Below the pieces are notes generated by a model that was given only the letters and a program-made list of their open reading frames with translations, had not been told where the DNA came from and ran no database searches. Made by a program: the position numbers and the translations under genes. Shown piece after piece: positions 27,686 through 36,088 of a DNA stretch of 43,050 nucleotides. The stretch lies in the NCBI GenBank assembly GCA_030448185.1, contig JAUJNL010000045.1:1-43050 (forward strand). The letters run 5' to 3'. How positions within the stretch are numbered: position 1 is the first letter of the stretch; every line of letters begins with the position of its first letter. This DNA comes from Cytophagales bacterium (GTDB taxonomy: Bacteria > Bacteroidota > Bacteroidia > Cytophagales > 172606-1).

Positions 27686-28012
27686 ATGGATTACACTAAA
27701 CAGCACCTTAAAATTATAAACCAGGTTTTTGAAATTGAGAAAAAACTGGCTGATAAACCAGACTCCGAAAGTATGCGGCGAAATGTGGACCGGATTAAAA
27801 ATTATTTTTGGGAACTAGGTTTGCAGATCCACAATCCGCAGGGAGAGCGGTATAATGAAACCCGGACGGATTGCGAAGCCAGTATTGCGGGTGTCTCTAC
27901 TCAGAATTTGTACGTGCAGGAAGTGATTAAACCAATTGTTACCCAGCAGCAGGGCGCTCAGGCGATCATTGTGCAGAAAGGGGTAGTGGTAGTTCAGTCA
28001 CCGGATAAATAA
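27686..28012 (+). CDS. small partner protein of the Hsp70 homologue (GrpE-like?)
   Basis: A 108-residue cytoplasmic protein. Residues 1-45 are helical (HLKIINQVFEIEKKLADKPD, RRNVDRIKNYFWELGLQ); the rest is a beta-rich part with GERYNETRTDCEASIAG, VQEVIKPIV and AIIVQKGVVVVQS. A long helix followed by a small beta domain, directly before an Hsp70 gene (21-base gap), recalls the GrpE layout, a nucleotide exchange factor. I could not match the sequence to GrpE with certainty. The tight spacing makes a functional pair with the next gene likely. Confidence 0.55.
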   Translation: MDYTKQHLKIINQVFEIEKKLADKPDSESMRRNVDRIKNYFWELGLQIHNPQGERYNETRTDCEASIAGVSTQNLYVQEVIKPIVTQQQGAQAIIVQKGVVVVQSPDK

Positions 28013-28033
28013 CATTAAACACAGCTATATTCC

Positions 28034-30382
28034 ATGACAGTTAATTTTGGAATTGATCTAGGGACAACCAATTCAGTAATTGCCCGGTACCACCAAGGTA
28101 CCGTAGAGGTTTTCAAGAACCCGGTGGGGCACAAAGAGACCTTACCTTCCGTAGTAGCCTTCCGGTCGGGCCGGGTACTTGTCGGGGATAAGGCCCGCGA
28201 ATACATGGAAAAAGATCCCCGGAATGTGATTGGGTCCTTCAAACGGAAAATGGGGACCTCTGAATCCTTCTGGATCGAATCCATCGGCGAAACCAAAACT
28301 CCAATGGAGCTTTCAGGGCTGGTACTCAAGGAGTTGAAGAACTTTGTGTACACCGGCGAGGTGCTGGAATCCGCAGTCATTACAATTCCCGCTTCCTTTG
28401 ATACAATGCAGTCCAATGCCACCAAAAAAGCCGGTCAGGCGGCTGGTTTTAAGGAGGTTTTTCTGTTGCAGGAGCCCATTGCTGCCAGTCTGGCTTTTGC
28501 CAACAAAGAAGGCAATGAAGGCTTCGACGGCCGGCAGTGGCTGGTGTATGACCTGGGAGGCGGTACTTTCGACGTAGCATTGGTCCGGACGGAGTACGGC
28601 GAAATGCGGGTAATTGATCATCAGGGCGATAATTTTCTGGGAGGTGTTGATTTCGATAACCTGATCATTGAGCATATTATTATTCCGTATCTGCAGACCC
28701 AGGCCGATTTTGGCGATTTGGAGCGGGAACTGAGAAGCAGTTCGGGCCGGTACAATAGCTTGTATTACGTCTTGCTTAAGAAAGCGGAAGAAGTGAAAGT
28801 AAGTCTTTCGGCACAAACGATAGTGGATGTTGAATTTGAAATAGAGACGCCGCAGGGCAAATTATTGGACGTGTTTTTCCCCGTCACCCGCGAACAGTTT
28901 GAGGATTGTATCCGGGAAAAGATTGCCGATACAGTGGAGATGATCCGGTCCATTCTGCAACGCAACGAGCTGAAAGCCGGAAATATTCATTGTATTTTGA
29001 TGGTGGGTGGGTCTACTTATATCCCCCTCGTACGCCGCGTAGTGGAGCAGGAACTAGGGATTGCTATTTCCACGGCGGTAGATCCAACTACTTCCGTCGC
29101 CATTGGCGCTGCCTATTTTGCCGGTACCAAAAAGCGAATTACTGCAGAAGACCTGCCAGAGCCAGTTATGGCTGGCAATCTTACCCTTCGGGTAAAATGC
29201 GCCTACAGCAAGGTAAGTCAAGACCCGGAAGAGTATTTTCTGGGGCAAGCCGAAGGCGAATGGCAGGGCTTATTTTATCGTATGATCCGTTCCGATGGCG
29301 GTTTTGATACCGGACTCAAGGAGATGAAAGAACGCTTCTCGGAGTACCTGCCACTGGCTCCCAATCGCCATAATGCTTTTGAGCTTAAAATTTTCGATGC
29401 GCAGAATAATCTGCTGTATCAGGATAGCAGCATTGGCATTGTCAGCGGTAAATATGGCATTCTGGGGCAGCCGCTGCCCAATGATATCTGCATTGAGGTG
29501 GATGATCCAGAAAATAATGGTACAAAGCTAGAGCTGGTTTTTGAGAAAAATTCTCTGCTGCCGCTGAAGAAAACCCTCACCAAAGAAGTCACGAAAACCA
29601 TCCGGAAGGGCTCCGATGAACGGCTGATTATCAATATTCTGGAAGGCACGAATATAGCGACTCCGGGCACCAATCTTTCTATTGGGATTATTGAAATCAA
29701 GGGCAGCGAACTGATGATTGATCTGGTAAAAGGGTCGGACGTGGAAATCGTGCTGGAAATTTCTGAATCCAGAGATTTACGGATTTCCACCTACTTGATG
29801 ATGACGGATCAGGAATTCACGAATCTGTTCAGCCCCTCGGAGCGGTGCGTGAGTCACGGCAAGCTGGAAGACGAAATGGTAATCTTATTGAAAGAACTGG
29901 ACCGCGAAATTGGGTTGGCCAATGAGCACGAAGAATACGAATTGTCGCAGTCGCTGCACGATATCCGTAACCAGTTGCAGGAACTGCACCGCCAACTCTG
30001 TAGAATGCCATCGGATGATGTGACTGATGCCAAGTTTCAGATCGACGACCGGAAGCGGAACCTGGCCCTGCGAATTGATGCCCTTACGAAAGATAAGAAA
30101 AACACTCGTATCAAAGAGGAATATTTTGCCTATAAAAAATGGTGCCAACAGCTACTGGACAATCACGGCAATGAGCAGGAAAAAATGCGGTTTATGGATC
30201 TGACGGCCAGTGAAAAACAACTATTGGCTTCCAACAGTCCGTTGCTCATCGAATCAGCCATTAAGAAAATCAGGGAAGTAGCTGCGCCGGTGCAGTGGCG
30301 TACTCCCGAATACCTGATCAGTATTTACTACCATTATGCGGAGATGGATGGTGAGTACACCGACAAGGGGAAAAGCCGATAA
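28034..30382 (+). CDS. Hsp70 (DnaK-like) chaperone homologue, divergent C-terminus
   Basis: A 782-residue protein with an N-terminal actin-type ATPase: phosphate-1 GIDLGTTNSVIA (6-17), a connect motif near 140-155, phosphate-2 VYDLGGGTFDVAL (171-183) and the adenosine motif ILMVGGSTYIPLV (321-333). The ATPase domain is Hsp70-like, but the following part does not look like the DnaK substrate-binding domain. It has two beta-rich segments (about 400-590) and a long helical tail (about 620-780), and it lacks the EEVD-like or DnaK lid sequence. DnaK itself is usually about 640 residues, so this is a paralogue with its own role. The frame ends at GKSR; homologous-looking sequence continues for about 40 codons after frameshifts. 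Confidence 0.85.
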   Translation: MTVNFGIDLGTTNSVIARYHQGTVEVFKNPVGHKETLPSVVAFRSGRVLVGDKAREYMEKDPRNVIGSFKRKMGTSESFWIESIGETKTPMELSGLVLKELKNFVYTGEVLESAVITIPASFDTMQSNATKKAGQAAGFKEVFLLQEPIAASLAFANKEGNEGFDGRQWLVYDLGGGTFDVALVRTEYGEMRVIDHQGDNFLGGVDFDNLIIEHIIIPYLQTQADFGDLERELRSSSGRYNSLYYVLLKKAEEVKVSLSAQTIVDVEFEIETPQGKLLDVFFPVTREQFEDCIREKIADTVEMIRSILQRNELKAGNIHCILMVGGSTYIPLVRRVVEQELGIAISTAVDPTTSVAIGAAYFAGTKKRITAEDLPEPVMAGNLTLRVKCAYSKVSQDPEEYFLGQAEGEWQGLFYRMIRSDGGFDTGLKEMKERFSEYLPLAPNRHNAFELKIFDAQNNLLYQDSSIGIVSGKYGILGQPLPNDICIEVDDPENNGTKLELVFEKNSLLPLKKTLTKEVTKTIRKGSDERLIINILEGTNIATPGTNLSIGIIEIKGSELMIDLVKGSDVEIVLEISESRDLRISTYLMMTDQEFTNLFSPSERCVSHGKLEDEMVILLKELDREIGLANEHEEYELSQSLHDIRNQLQELHRQLCRMPSDDVTDAKFQIDDRKRNLALRIDALTKDKKNTRIKEEYFAYKKWCQQLLDNHGNEQEKMRFMDLTASEKQLLASNSPLLIESAIKKIREVAAPVQWRTPEYLISIYYHYAEMDGEYTDKGKSR

Positions 30383-30530
30383 ACTCAAAGCCCGGGGAAA
30401 CGAAGCCTTGGAACGAAAAATTACGAAGAACTAAAGTCGTCATCAGCCAGCTGTACGCTTTGCTGCTACCGAGAGAACAGGAAAAAAATCACGGTAAAGG
30501 GCAACGGAATTGGATAAGCCAGGCGAGTAA
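30383..30530 (+). pseudogene. out-of-frame C-terminal extension of the Hsp70 homologue
   Basis: Just past the stop, other frames give KADKLKARGNEALERK, NYEELK and VVISQLYALL followed by PREQEKN, a helical, TPR-like tail (x-G-N-E-A-L-E-x-x-N-Y). Three one-base shifts would join it to the Hsp70 frame: an extra A in the A-run at 30373, a missing A near 30410 and a missing G near 30432. All are in homopolymers, so sequencing error is a real alternative to truncation. Confidence 0.5.
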
Positions 30531-30576
30531 TAGGGGGCCGGTAACGGCCAAGCTTTCAGAAATAGGATTAAAACAA

Positions 30577-30612
30577 ACCCGGAAGGTTGCTACACCTTCG
30601 GGTTTTTTGTTT
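30577..30612 (+). terminator. terminator of the Hsp70 operon
   Basis: CCCGGAAGGT pairs with ACCTTCGGG (one bulged G) over a short loop, followed by TTTTTT. It is the strongest terminator downstream of the Hsp70 gene. Confidence 0.8.
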
Positions 30613-30760
30613 TATACGTTGATAACCGCGCTGGTGTTGGGTATGTTCATTCCCAATTTCCTCTTGTTATCCAATCCGCAAAGTGAAATATAGCAATTAC
30701 AAGCACAACAAAAATGGTCAATCCTAATCCTATTTTAAATCCCATTAATTTTCTGGGTTG

Positions 30761-30840
30761 TTCCGCATTTGCAATGCGGAACCAGCGAAAAGGGCATTTC
30801 AAATGCCCGGCTATTACCCATCCGCATTATAAATGCGGAT
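30761..30840. repeat. three-hairpin repeat element between convergent genes
   Basis: Hairpin 1 is TTCCGCATT/AATGCGGAA (30761-30781), linker CCAGCGAAAA, hairpin 2 GGGCATTTCAAATGCCC (30792-30808), then hairpin 3 ATCCGCATT/AATGCGGAT (30820-30840). The AGCGAAA linker and paired-hairpin plan are shared with the elements at 38607 and 39497, although the stem sequences are quite different. Apart from this and the terminator, 30531-30910 has no gene. Confidence 0.65.
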
Positions 30841-30910
30841 GAACAGCTGCAAAATGTCGTACACCCTTTATTCTTATACTCGCTGAAATTCCTATGAAAG
30901 GCGTATAAAC

Positions 30911-32725
30911 CTATATCCCATCCCAAATTACTTTGACTTTATCACCGGCAGACGTGACCTTAAAGGTGGCGATTGGTGCGGCATTGGATTGAGCTTTGCC
31001 TAACACCATCAACGTCCGGTTCACCACCGAATCTTTTTCCTGGACGGGTACCAGCACATCGCTCATTTCACTGTCTCCGCTGGCCAAGTCCTTGGCGCTA
31101 GTGATGAGATGCAGTGCGGGTGTCTGGTCGGTTACCCTGGCTTTAGCTAAAAACCTGCCGGCTATCCGGTTTGATGCGTCATACGCCGGGGATTCTGCTT
31201 CCACAGCTATAGGTGCCTCCATCGCAACCGGGGCAACCTCAATAGCTGTGCTTACTTCCTCCATTACTATTTCCTCCGTTGGTTCCTGCGGTTGGTCATC
31301 AAAATATAAATTATCGTTCCACTGCTTGCCACAGTACCATTTCACGTAGAATCCATGCGAGAGGAAGGTAATGGGCATGTAGTCTATCTTCAGGGTTTCA
31401 CCGGCCCGGATGTAATAACTTTTCAGCGGCTGATCGTCCAGGTGCATACACATCAGGGCATCGAATTTAGATTGATTTTTGACCAGAATGGGGGCATTCC
31501 GGTAAATGGTCTGGACTGGGTTGAAGACTGATTCGTACGGATCGAAACCCGTTTTAGGCCGTATACCTGGCGCATAACTGGTTAGGACTGCGGTATCCCG
31601 CTCCAGGGCATTGAGTAAATAGGCACGCTTGTTCCGTTCCTCGGTAACTGAAGCAAACAGGGGCGTATTTCTTTCTTCTAATGCTTGCGTTATCCATTCC
31701 GTATTGACAGTATTGGATCGGTAAGTGGGCATAGAAGACGAACTGCAACCGCGGCTGCCAAGCACCAGTAGTTTAACCAGTATAAAGCAGGCAAAGAGAA
31801 CAATCCGGATACCCGACCAGCCGGAGGCTGGTGCGGTTTCGCGCGGCCTGGAAGCCGCTGAGGTGTATTCGGACGGTGAGTCAATCAATTGTTCCCGGAG
31901 GCGGTTCAAGCGGTTTTCCACTTCCTTCGTCGTGACCAGCATTAATCCATTATACAGTAAACTCTCTGCCAGTTTCGTCTTTCGGTGGGGCCGGTTGTAG
32001 AGCTTAATAAACAGATCCGCCAACGAATTGCCGATCTGATCCCGCTGCAACTGAAAAGGTTCCGGCAGTATATTCAGAGCCCGCACCAGTGGATATTGGG
32101 TAAATTTGGTCACTTCCTGTACCTGCGCCGCCGAACCGTCAAAATTACGGACCAGATGATGCAATTGATTGTGAAGAAAAGAAAGATGCCGCGTGGTAGC
32201 CGAATAGTAAGCAGGCTGGTTCCTTTCCGGGAAAATTAATGGCATTTTTACCAGTTGGCCGATCAACTGCTGATTCCCCGATTTCACCGCCTCCGCTAAC
32301 CGAATATTATATTGATGCGCAAAAAATGGCTGGATAAACTCGTAGGTGGGCTGGTTCTCCGCGGTCAGCGGAAATGTTGCCTGCCAGTTGTCTTTAGGAA
32401 CCTCACCCCGTTCCAGAAAATCCAGCAGCGGTTTATTTTTGTACACCTGTTGGTGAAAAGGGAGTTGCCGAACATCTATTTCTTCAAAAAACCGGACGAT
32501 GTCATTTTTGGAATAAGTAAGACCGTTGATTAACAGATTGCCGCCCTGGCTCAATTCCAGTTCGGCCAGCATCCGGCGTTTGGACCGTTGAATTTCCTGG
32601 GGTACGAATTCACCCGCTTGGTTTCCATTAATAAGTATATGGAAGGGGGATAGGTATTGCATAAAATAATAACCGTCCGGGTTGCGTAATTGATGAGGAT
32701 TCAGCCTGAAAGAAAGCTCTTTCAA
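30911..32725 (-). CDS. membrane-anchored protein of unknown function near the Hsp70 module
   Basis: A 604-residue protein. It has no signal peptide, and the N-terminal half (1-300) is cytoplasmic and helical (MKELSFRLNPHQLRNPDGYY, FMQYLSPFHILINGNQAGEF, LADLFIKLYNRPHRKTKLAE). One membrane helix lies at about 307-326 (IRIVLFACFILVKLLVLG), followed by a Cys/Ser-rich GCSSSS. The C-terminal half is outside, with an acidic run (TEEIVMEEVSTAIEVAPVAM) and a final beta-rich segment. No J-domain HPD motif or other known domain is seen. It is convergent with the Hsp70 gene. A two-hairpin repeat lies inside the codons just before the membrane helix. Function is unknown; a link to the chaperone is only positional. 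Confidence 0.75.
   Translation of the reverse strand: MKELSFRLNPHQLRNPDGYYFMQYLSPFHILINGNQAGEFVPQEIQRSKRRMLAELELSQGGNLLINGLTYSKNDIVRFFEEIDVRQLPFHQQVYKNKPLLDFLERGEVPKDNWQATFPLTAENQPTYEFIQPFFAHQYNIRLAEAVKSGNQQLIGQLVKMPLIFPERNQPAYYSATTRHLSFLHNQLHHLVRNFDGSAAQVQEVTKFTQYPLVRALNILPEPFQLQRDQIGNSLADLFIKLYNRPHRKTKLAESLLYNGLMLVTTKEVENRLNRLREQLIDSPSEYTSAASRPRETAPASGWSGIRIVLFACFILVKLLVLGSRGCSSSSMPTYRSNTVNTEWITQALEERNTPLFASVTEERNKRAYLLNALERDTAVLTSYAPGIRPKTGFDPYESVFNPVQTIYRNAPILVKNQSKFDALMCMHLDDQPLKSYYIRAGETLKIDYMPITFLSHGFYVKWYCGKQWNDNLYFDDQPQEPTEEIVMEEVSTAIEVAPVAMEAPIAVEAESPAYDASNRIAGRFLAKARVTDQTPALHLITSAKDLASGDSEMSDVLVPVQEKDSVVNRTLMVLGKAQSNAAPIATFKVTSAGDKVKVIWDGI
31817..31858. repeat. two-hairpin repeat inside a coding sequence
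   Basis: Plus-strand CCAGCCGGAGGCTGG (31817-31831) and GCGGCCTGGAAGCCGC (31843-31858) are joined by a spacer whose minus strand contains GCGAAA. It encodes part of the linker residues (SRPRETAPASGW) before the membrane helix of the 604-residue protein, and the frame is preserved. Confidence 0.5.
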
Positions 32726-32917
32726 CTATTACTATTCAAGGAAATAGAAAAGTGGGGGTTTCTTACGCTTAATACGCAGGGTAGCCGCAAGTGTAACTTG
32801 TGCCAGCAGGCTTTCGGGGATAGGGGCTGAAAGAAATAAAGGGAACCCGGTTGATGGAGATCCAAAAAATAAACGCCGGAATAAAAAAGTATTTCCGAAA
32901 CTGAAGGCAAAAAAAAG

Positions 32918-32936
32918 CCCCATCCGGAAAATGGGG
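32918..32936 (-). terminator. terminator of the THX gene
   Basis: A CCCCAT/ATGGGG stem. On the minus strand the hairpin is followed by a run of eight T, about 35 bases after the THX stop codon. Confidence 0.75.
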
Positions 32937-32970
32937 TTTCAAATTAGCTAAACGAACGTAGCAGAATGCC

Positions 32971-33102
32971 TTATTTTTTAGTAGCCGGTTGCGGAGCAGC
33001 AGAGGCGCCGGTAGCAACTTTCACCGGCTTCCGGCGACGGCTGTTTCCGTAAGACTTCATAAAACGTTTGCCGGCTTTGGATTTTTTATCACCTTTTCCC
33101 AT
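32971..33102 (-). CDS. 30S ribosomal protein THX (bTHX) family
   Basis: A 43-residue, strongly basic protein, MGKGDKKSKAGKRFMKSYGN then SRRRKPVKVATG, ending in an Ala/Pro-rich tail. The MGKGDKKxxxGKxxxxSYGxSR pattern is that of the THX proteins annotated in Bacteroidota, which bind in the head of the small ribosomal subunit. The start at 33102 gives exactly this conserved N-terminus. A longer frame to 33159 would run through the promoter box at 33129-33136 and is rejected. It is monocistronic, with its own promoter and terminator. Confidence 0.88.
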   Translation of the reverse strand: MGKGDKKSKAGKRFMKSYGNSRRRKPVKVATGASAAPQPATKK

Positions 33103-33128
33103 AATACTGATTCTTTTTAATGAAGAGA

Positions 33129-33136
33129 CAAAAGTA
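33129..33136 (-). promoter_or_regulatory. THX promoter -7 element
   Basis: The minus strand reads TACTTTTG, with TTG 20 bases further upstream in the -33 position. This is the best complete Bacteroidota promoter in the window. The leader to the ATG is about 26 bases. Confidence 0.7.
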
Positions 33137-33203
33137 GATGCTCTTTCCCGATTTACCAAGGGAATGTATTAAGGATCGTCAACCGAATACGTTAATAATC
33201 CTT

Positions 33204-33527
33204 TTAGTCAGCACTTTCGAAGCCGTAGTCCCGTTCCACCTTACAGATTCGCACCTTGAAAGATTGATACCATATTTCCCGGCCCCGATCCCGGGCCAGG
33301 GTATGATCGGCGTGTTGCTTCCAACGGGAAATGGACTCCAGACTATCCCAGTAAGAAACGGTAATTCCCAAATCCTCTCTGGCGGATTCTACGCCCAGAA
33401 AACCTGGTTGTGCTGCGGCCAGTGCTACCATTTTCCCGGCCATGTCACCATACCCGTGATCCCCTTCCGTCCGAAGGGAAGTGAATATAACGGCGTAATA
33501 GGGAGGCTTGGGTGTAAGGGCAATCAT
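33204..33527 (-). CDS. antibiotic biosynthesis monooxygenase (ABM)-family protein
   Basis: A 107-residue protein with the dimeric alpha-beta barrel ABM fold. Diagnostic text is YYAVIFTSLRTEGDHGYGDM, MVALAAAQPGFLGVESAR, ITVSYWDSLESISRWKQHAD and a final WYQSFKVRICKVERDYGF. Members include heme-degrading and quinol monooxygenases, but many are uncharacterised. The pattern here (AQPGFLGxESxR, SYWxSLxxIxxWKxHxxH) is that of the small 'antibiotic biosynthesis monooxygenase' proteins of unknown substrate. It lies 41 bases from the permease gene on the same strand and may be cotranscribed with it. Confidence 0.8.
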   Translation of the reverse strand: MIALTPKPPYYAVIFTSLRTEGDHGYGDMAGKMVALAAAQPGFLGVESAREDLGITVSYWDSLESISRWKQHADHTLARDRGREIWYQSFKVRICKVERDYGFESAD

Positions 33528-33568
33528 CGTATAGTGATAAAGGGTATATTTAGTTATCCAACATCGAA

Positions 33569-35296
33569 TTAACCGGGCTGCATCCCTAATTTGCTTTTGC
33601 GGTAGCCGTAGCTGAAGTACACGACTAACCCGATAAACAGCCAGATCAGGAAGTATTTCCAGTTGGTAAGGCCAACCTCCGTCATCAGGTACAGGTTTAC
33701 CAGCACGCCCAATACCGGAATCAGGGAAAGGTTACGGGTAAAAGTCAGGTAAGTCATTAGCACGCAAACGAGAATATAACCCGTCCGCAGCAGTTTATGC
33801 CCGACGGCCTGACCTACCCCATCCGCCGTATCCAGGGTGAAAAACTGCCCGATAGCCTGGGGTTCATTGATCACAATCAGCACCAGTACGCCGGCAAACA
33901 ACAGCGGAAGTATCCATTTGCCATTATAATAAGGCACCTTAAAGCGACCCGTCCGGGCCTTCCGCGTATCCATCAGCAGTACGCCGCCGCTTACCAGTAC
34001 AAACGCAAACAGGGTACCGATACTGGTCAGGTCAGTCACTTCCGTCAGGTTCATAAACAGTGCCGGCACCGCCACCACAAATCCGGTGATGATGGTCGAA
34101 ATATAGGGCGTTTTGTATTTAGGATGAATGGCGGCAAAGGGTTTGGGCAACAATCCGTCCCGGCTCATGCTCATCCAGATCCGGGGCTGACCCAATTGGA
34201 ATACCAGCAATACACTGGTTGTAGCAATCACGGCGCTGGCCGCAATAATACCCGCAAAAAGATGCATATCTAACTTCTCGAACACGTAGGCCAGTGGGTC
34301 ACCCACCGCTAGCTCCTTGTAGTTGACCATGCCCGTTAGAACCAGGGTGATGGTTACGTACAAAACGGTGCAAATGATCAAGGCATAAATCATGGCCCGC
34401 GGCAGATCCCGTTGCGGGTTTTTACATTCCTCGGCCGTAGTAGAAATGGCATCAAAACCAATGTAGGCGAAAAACACCGCTGATACGCCTTTCAATACCC
34501 CACTAATTCCGTTGGGGGCGAAAGGGTGCCAGTTTTCCTGTCTGACGTAAAAGGCGCCTACGCCAATAACCATCAGAATCACAATAATTTTTAAGAGGAC
34601 CATGAGGTTACTGGCCGTTTTGGATTCTTGAATGCCTACGTATACGAGCCAGGTAATAAAAACCGTAATGCCCAGCGCCGGCAGATCAGCAATTAACCGG
34701 AAACTGCCCCATTGGGGGGCAGTTTGCCAGGCAGTATAAGCTAATTGCTGAAATGGCGTTGCCGCCTGCAAGGTTTGACCGCTTTGCAAAAGCCCATTTA
34801 TGGCCTCATTGGCCCGGAAAGCAGACAGGTAGTCCATGGTCAGATAAGCGGGAATGTTAACCCCCAGGCCCGAGAGCAGACTGGTAAAGTAATCGGACCA
34901 GGAAATGGCCACGGCAATATTACCGATGGCGTATTCCATCAGCAGATCCCAACCCATGATCCAGGCGATGATTTCCCCAAAGGAGGCATACGCATAAGTA
35001 TAAGCACTGCCGCTGATCGGGATGGTAGAGGCAAATTCCGCGTAGCAGAGGGCCGAAAAAACGCAGGCAATGGCTGTAAATATAAAAAGCATCGAAACGG
35101 CAGGTCCACCGTTAGCACTGGCGGCTCCGATGGTGCTGAAGATGCCGGCCCCAATCACGGCCGCAATTCCCATGGCGGTCAGATCCCGCAAAGTCAGACT
35201 TTTGACCAGATTACCCCCGTGCAGCGATTCACGGTGATCAATGTCCGCTAAAATATGTTCGACTGATTTCTTCCGGAACAGGGAATTTTTCTTCAC
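33569..35296 (-). CDS. APC-family amino-acid permease (cationic amino-acid transporter type)
   Basis: A 575-residue inner-membrane transporter. The N-terminus carries LTLRDLTAMGIAAVIGAGIF with the unwound-helix GIG/GAGIF substrate motif, then ALCYAEFASTIPISGSAYTY and the second signature VFFAYIGFDAISTTAEECKN. GQPRIWMSMSRDGLLPKPFA is typical of CAT-type permeases. There are about 14 membrane segments. The amino acid cannot be named. It is first in a possible two-gene unit with the ABM-like gene. The frame is intact. Confidence 0.92.
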   Translation of the reverse strand: MKKNSLFRKKSVEHILADIDHRESLHGGNLVKSLTLRDLTAMGIAAVIGAGIFSTIGAASANGGPAVSMLFIFTAIACVFSALCYAEFASTIPISGSAYTYAYASFGEIIAWIMGWDLLMEYAIGNIAVAISWSDYFTSLLSGLGVNIPAYLTMDYLSAFRANEAINGLLQSGQTLQAATPFQQLAYTAWQTAPQWGSFRLIADLPALGITVFITWLVYVGIQESKTASNLMVLLKIIVILMVIGVGAFYVRQENWHPFAPNGISGVLKGVSAVFFAYIGFDAISTTAEECKNPQRDLPRAMIYALIICTVLYVTITLVLTGMVNYKELAVGDPLAYVFEKLDMHLFAGIIAASAVIATTSVLLVFQLGQPRIWMSMSRDGLLPKPFAAIHPKYKTPYISTIITGFVVAVPALFMNLTEVTDLTSIGTLFAFVLVSGGVLLMDTRKARTGRFKVPYYNGKWILPLLFAGVLVLIVINEPQAIGQFFTLDTADGVGQAVGHKLLRTGYILVCVLMTYLTFTRNLSLIPVLGVLVNLYLMTEVGLTNWKYFLIWLFIGLVVYFSYGYRKSKLGMQPG

Positions 35297-35458
35297 GGGC
35301 TGGGCGGGTGGTTTGGAAGTGTAAGGATGAAAGGGGAAAATTAAATATTCTTACCTAAAATCAAATAACTTAATCCGATTCGTTGTTAATGAAAAAAGCC
35401 GGAATTTGTAAATAGATTACTCCTTCCCAAATTTGAAAACAGGTTATCACCCTTGCTT

Positions 35459-35698
35459 ATGAAGCTTTTAGGAATAGTATTTGTTATCACCGGAATTCTA
35501 GCGGTAAATTCAGGGTACGCCGGGAATCGTACGGACTTTTCGTTGTCAGTGGCCAAGCCGGAAACGGGTGTAATTGAGAAAACCGATAATGGGCTGTTTA
35601 AGAAAAAGAAAAAAAAGAAAGACTGTGACTGCCCCGGCAGCAAACAGGGAAAGCGTAAAATTGCCAAACAACGCCGACAGCATACAACCAAATCGTAA
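35459..35698 (+). CDS. small secreted lysine-rich protein
   Basis: A 79-residue protein from the ATG at 35459: a signal peptide (MKLLGIVFVITGILAVNSGY, cut after AGN or GYA), a short neutral part, then KKKKKKKDCDCPGSKQGKRK and more basic residues to the end. The two close Cys might bind metal or form a disulfide. Its family is unknown to me; short proteins of this plan are common in Cytophagales. A TTG two codons earlier is a possible but less likely start. Confidence 0.5.
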   Translation: MKLLGIVFVITGILAVNSGYAGNRTDFSLSVAKPETGVIEKTDNGLFKKKKKKKDCDCPGSKQGKRKIAKQRRQHTTKS

Positions 35699-35713
35699 GG
35701 CTGCATGTTATTC

Positions 35714-35760
35714 GTCAGTCTGAAGACTGGCATTCACCCAGACGTAGTTTACAAACTACG
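35714..35760 (-). repeat. two-hairpin repeat, minus-strand copy (5' side of the RAYT relic)
   Basis: GTCAGTCTGAAGACTGGC (35714-35731), an 11-base linker, and CGTAGTTTACAAACTACG (35743-35760). Read on the minus strand it is almost the same as the copies at 38607 and 39497, with linker TCTGGGTGAAT in place of TGAGCGAAA. Confidence 0.8.
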
Positions 35761-35800
35761 CCCAACGTATAACGCAATGTTTAATGTTACTTATGTTCGG

Positions 35801-35848
35801 CATAGGCTGAAGACTATGTCGAAAGCGGAAGCCAGCCTTCAGACTGGC
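35801..35848 (+). repeat. two-hairpin repeat, variant stems, just before the RAYT relic
   Basis: Hairpin 1 is CATAGGCTGAAGACTATG, with one internal mismatch; the linker is TCGAAAGCGGAA; hairpin 2 is GCCAGCCTTCAGACTGGC, with one mismatch. The ATG of the transposase remnant follows 30 bases later. Confidence 0.75.
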
Positions 35849-35878
35849 ATTTTAACAAAACCTTCATGAATAAACCCG

Positions 35879-36065
35879 ATGAGTCAGGGATACCAGGTGT
35901 ATGACCAAGCCATGTCTTATTTCCTGACCTTCCAGGTAGTAGATTGGCTGGAATTGCCCGGGCCGACAAGGCGGATCTTTCGGCTATCATCCGGGATTTC
36001 AAAAAGTTTACTTCCGTCCAGTTGCAATTGTTTACAGAAAGCACAAGTTCGCCAATCTTCAGCTT
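35879..36065 (+). pseudogene. RAYT (REP-associated tyrosine transposase) relic, N-terminal fragment
   Basis: RAYTs are single-domain Y1/HUH transposases that live beside REP palindromes and are thought to mobilise them. The frame from ATG 35879 reads MSQGYQVYDQAMSYFLTFQV then VDW, the first strand of the family. In another frame LSAIIRDFKKFTSVQL follows (about 35985-36026), matching the RDFKKFTS motif before the catalytic tyrosine helix. About 60 residues that should lie between, including the HxH metal motif, are deleted. After 36030 the sequence belongs to the inserted vapBC segment. The C-terminal half is at 36772-36998. Confidence 0.75.
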
Positions 36066-36088
36066 AACTGCGTTTGTTAGCTGTGGTG

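Noticed and set aside
33103..33159. A longer THX product
   Set aside because: The family begins at MGKGDKK, and the extension crosses the best promoter box in the window.
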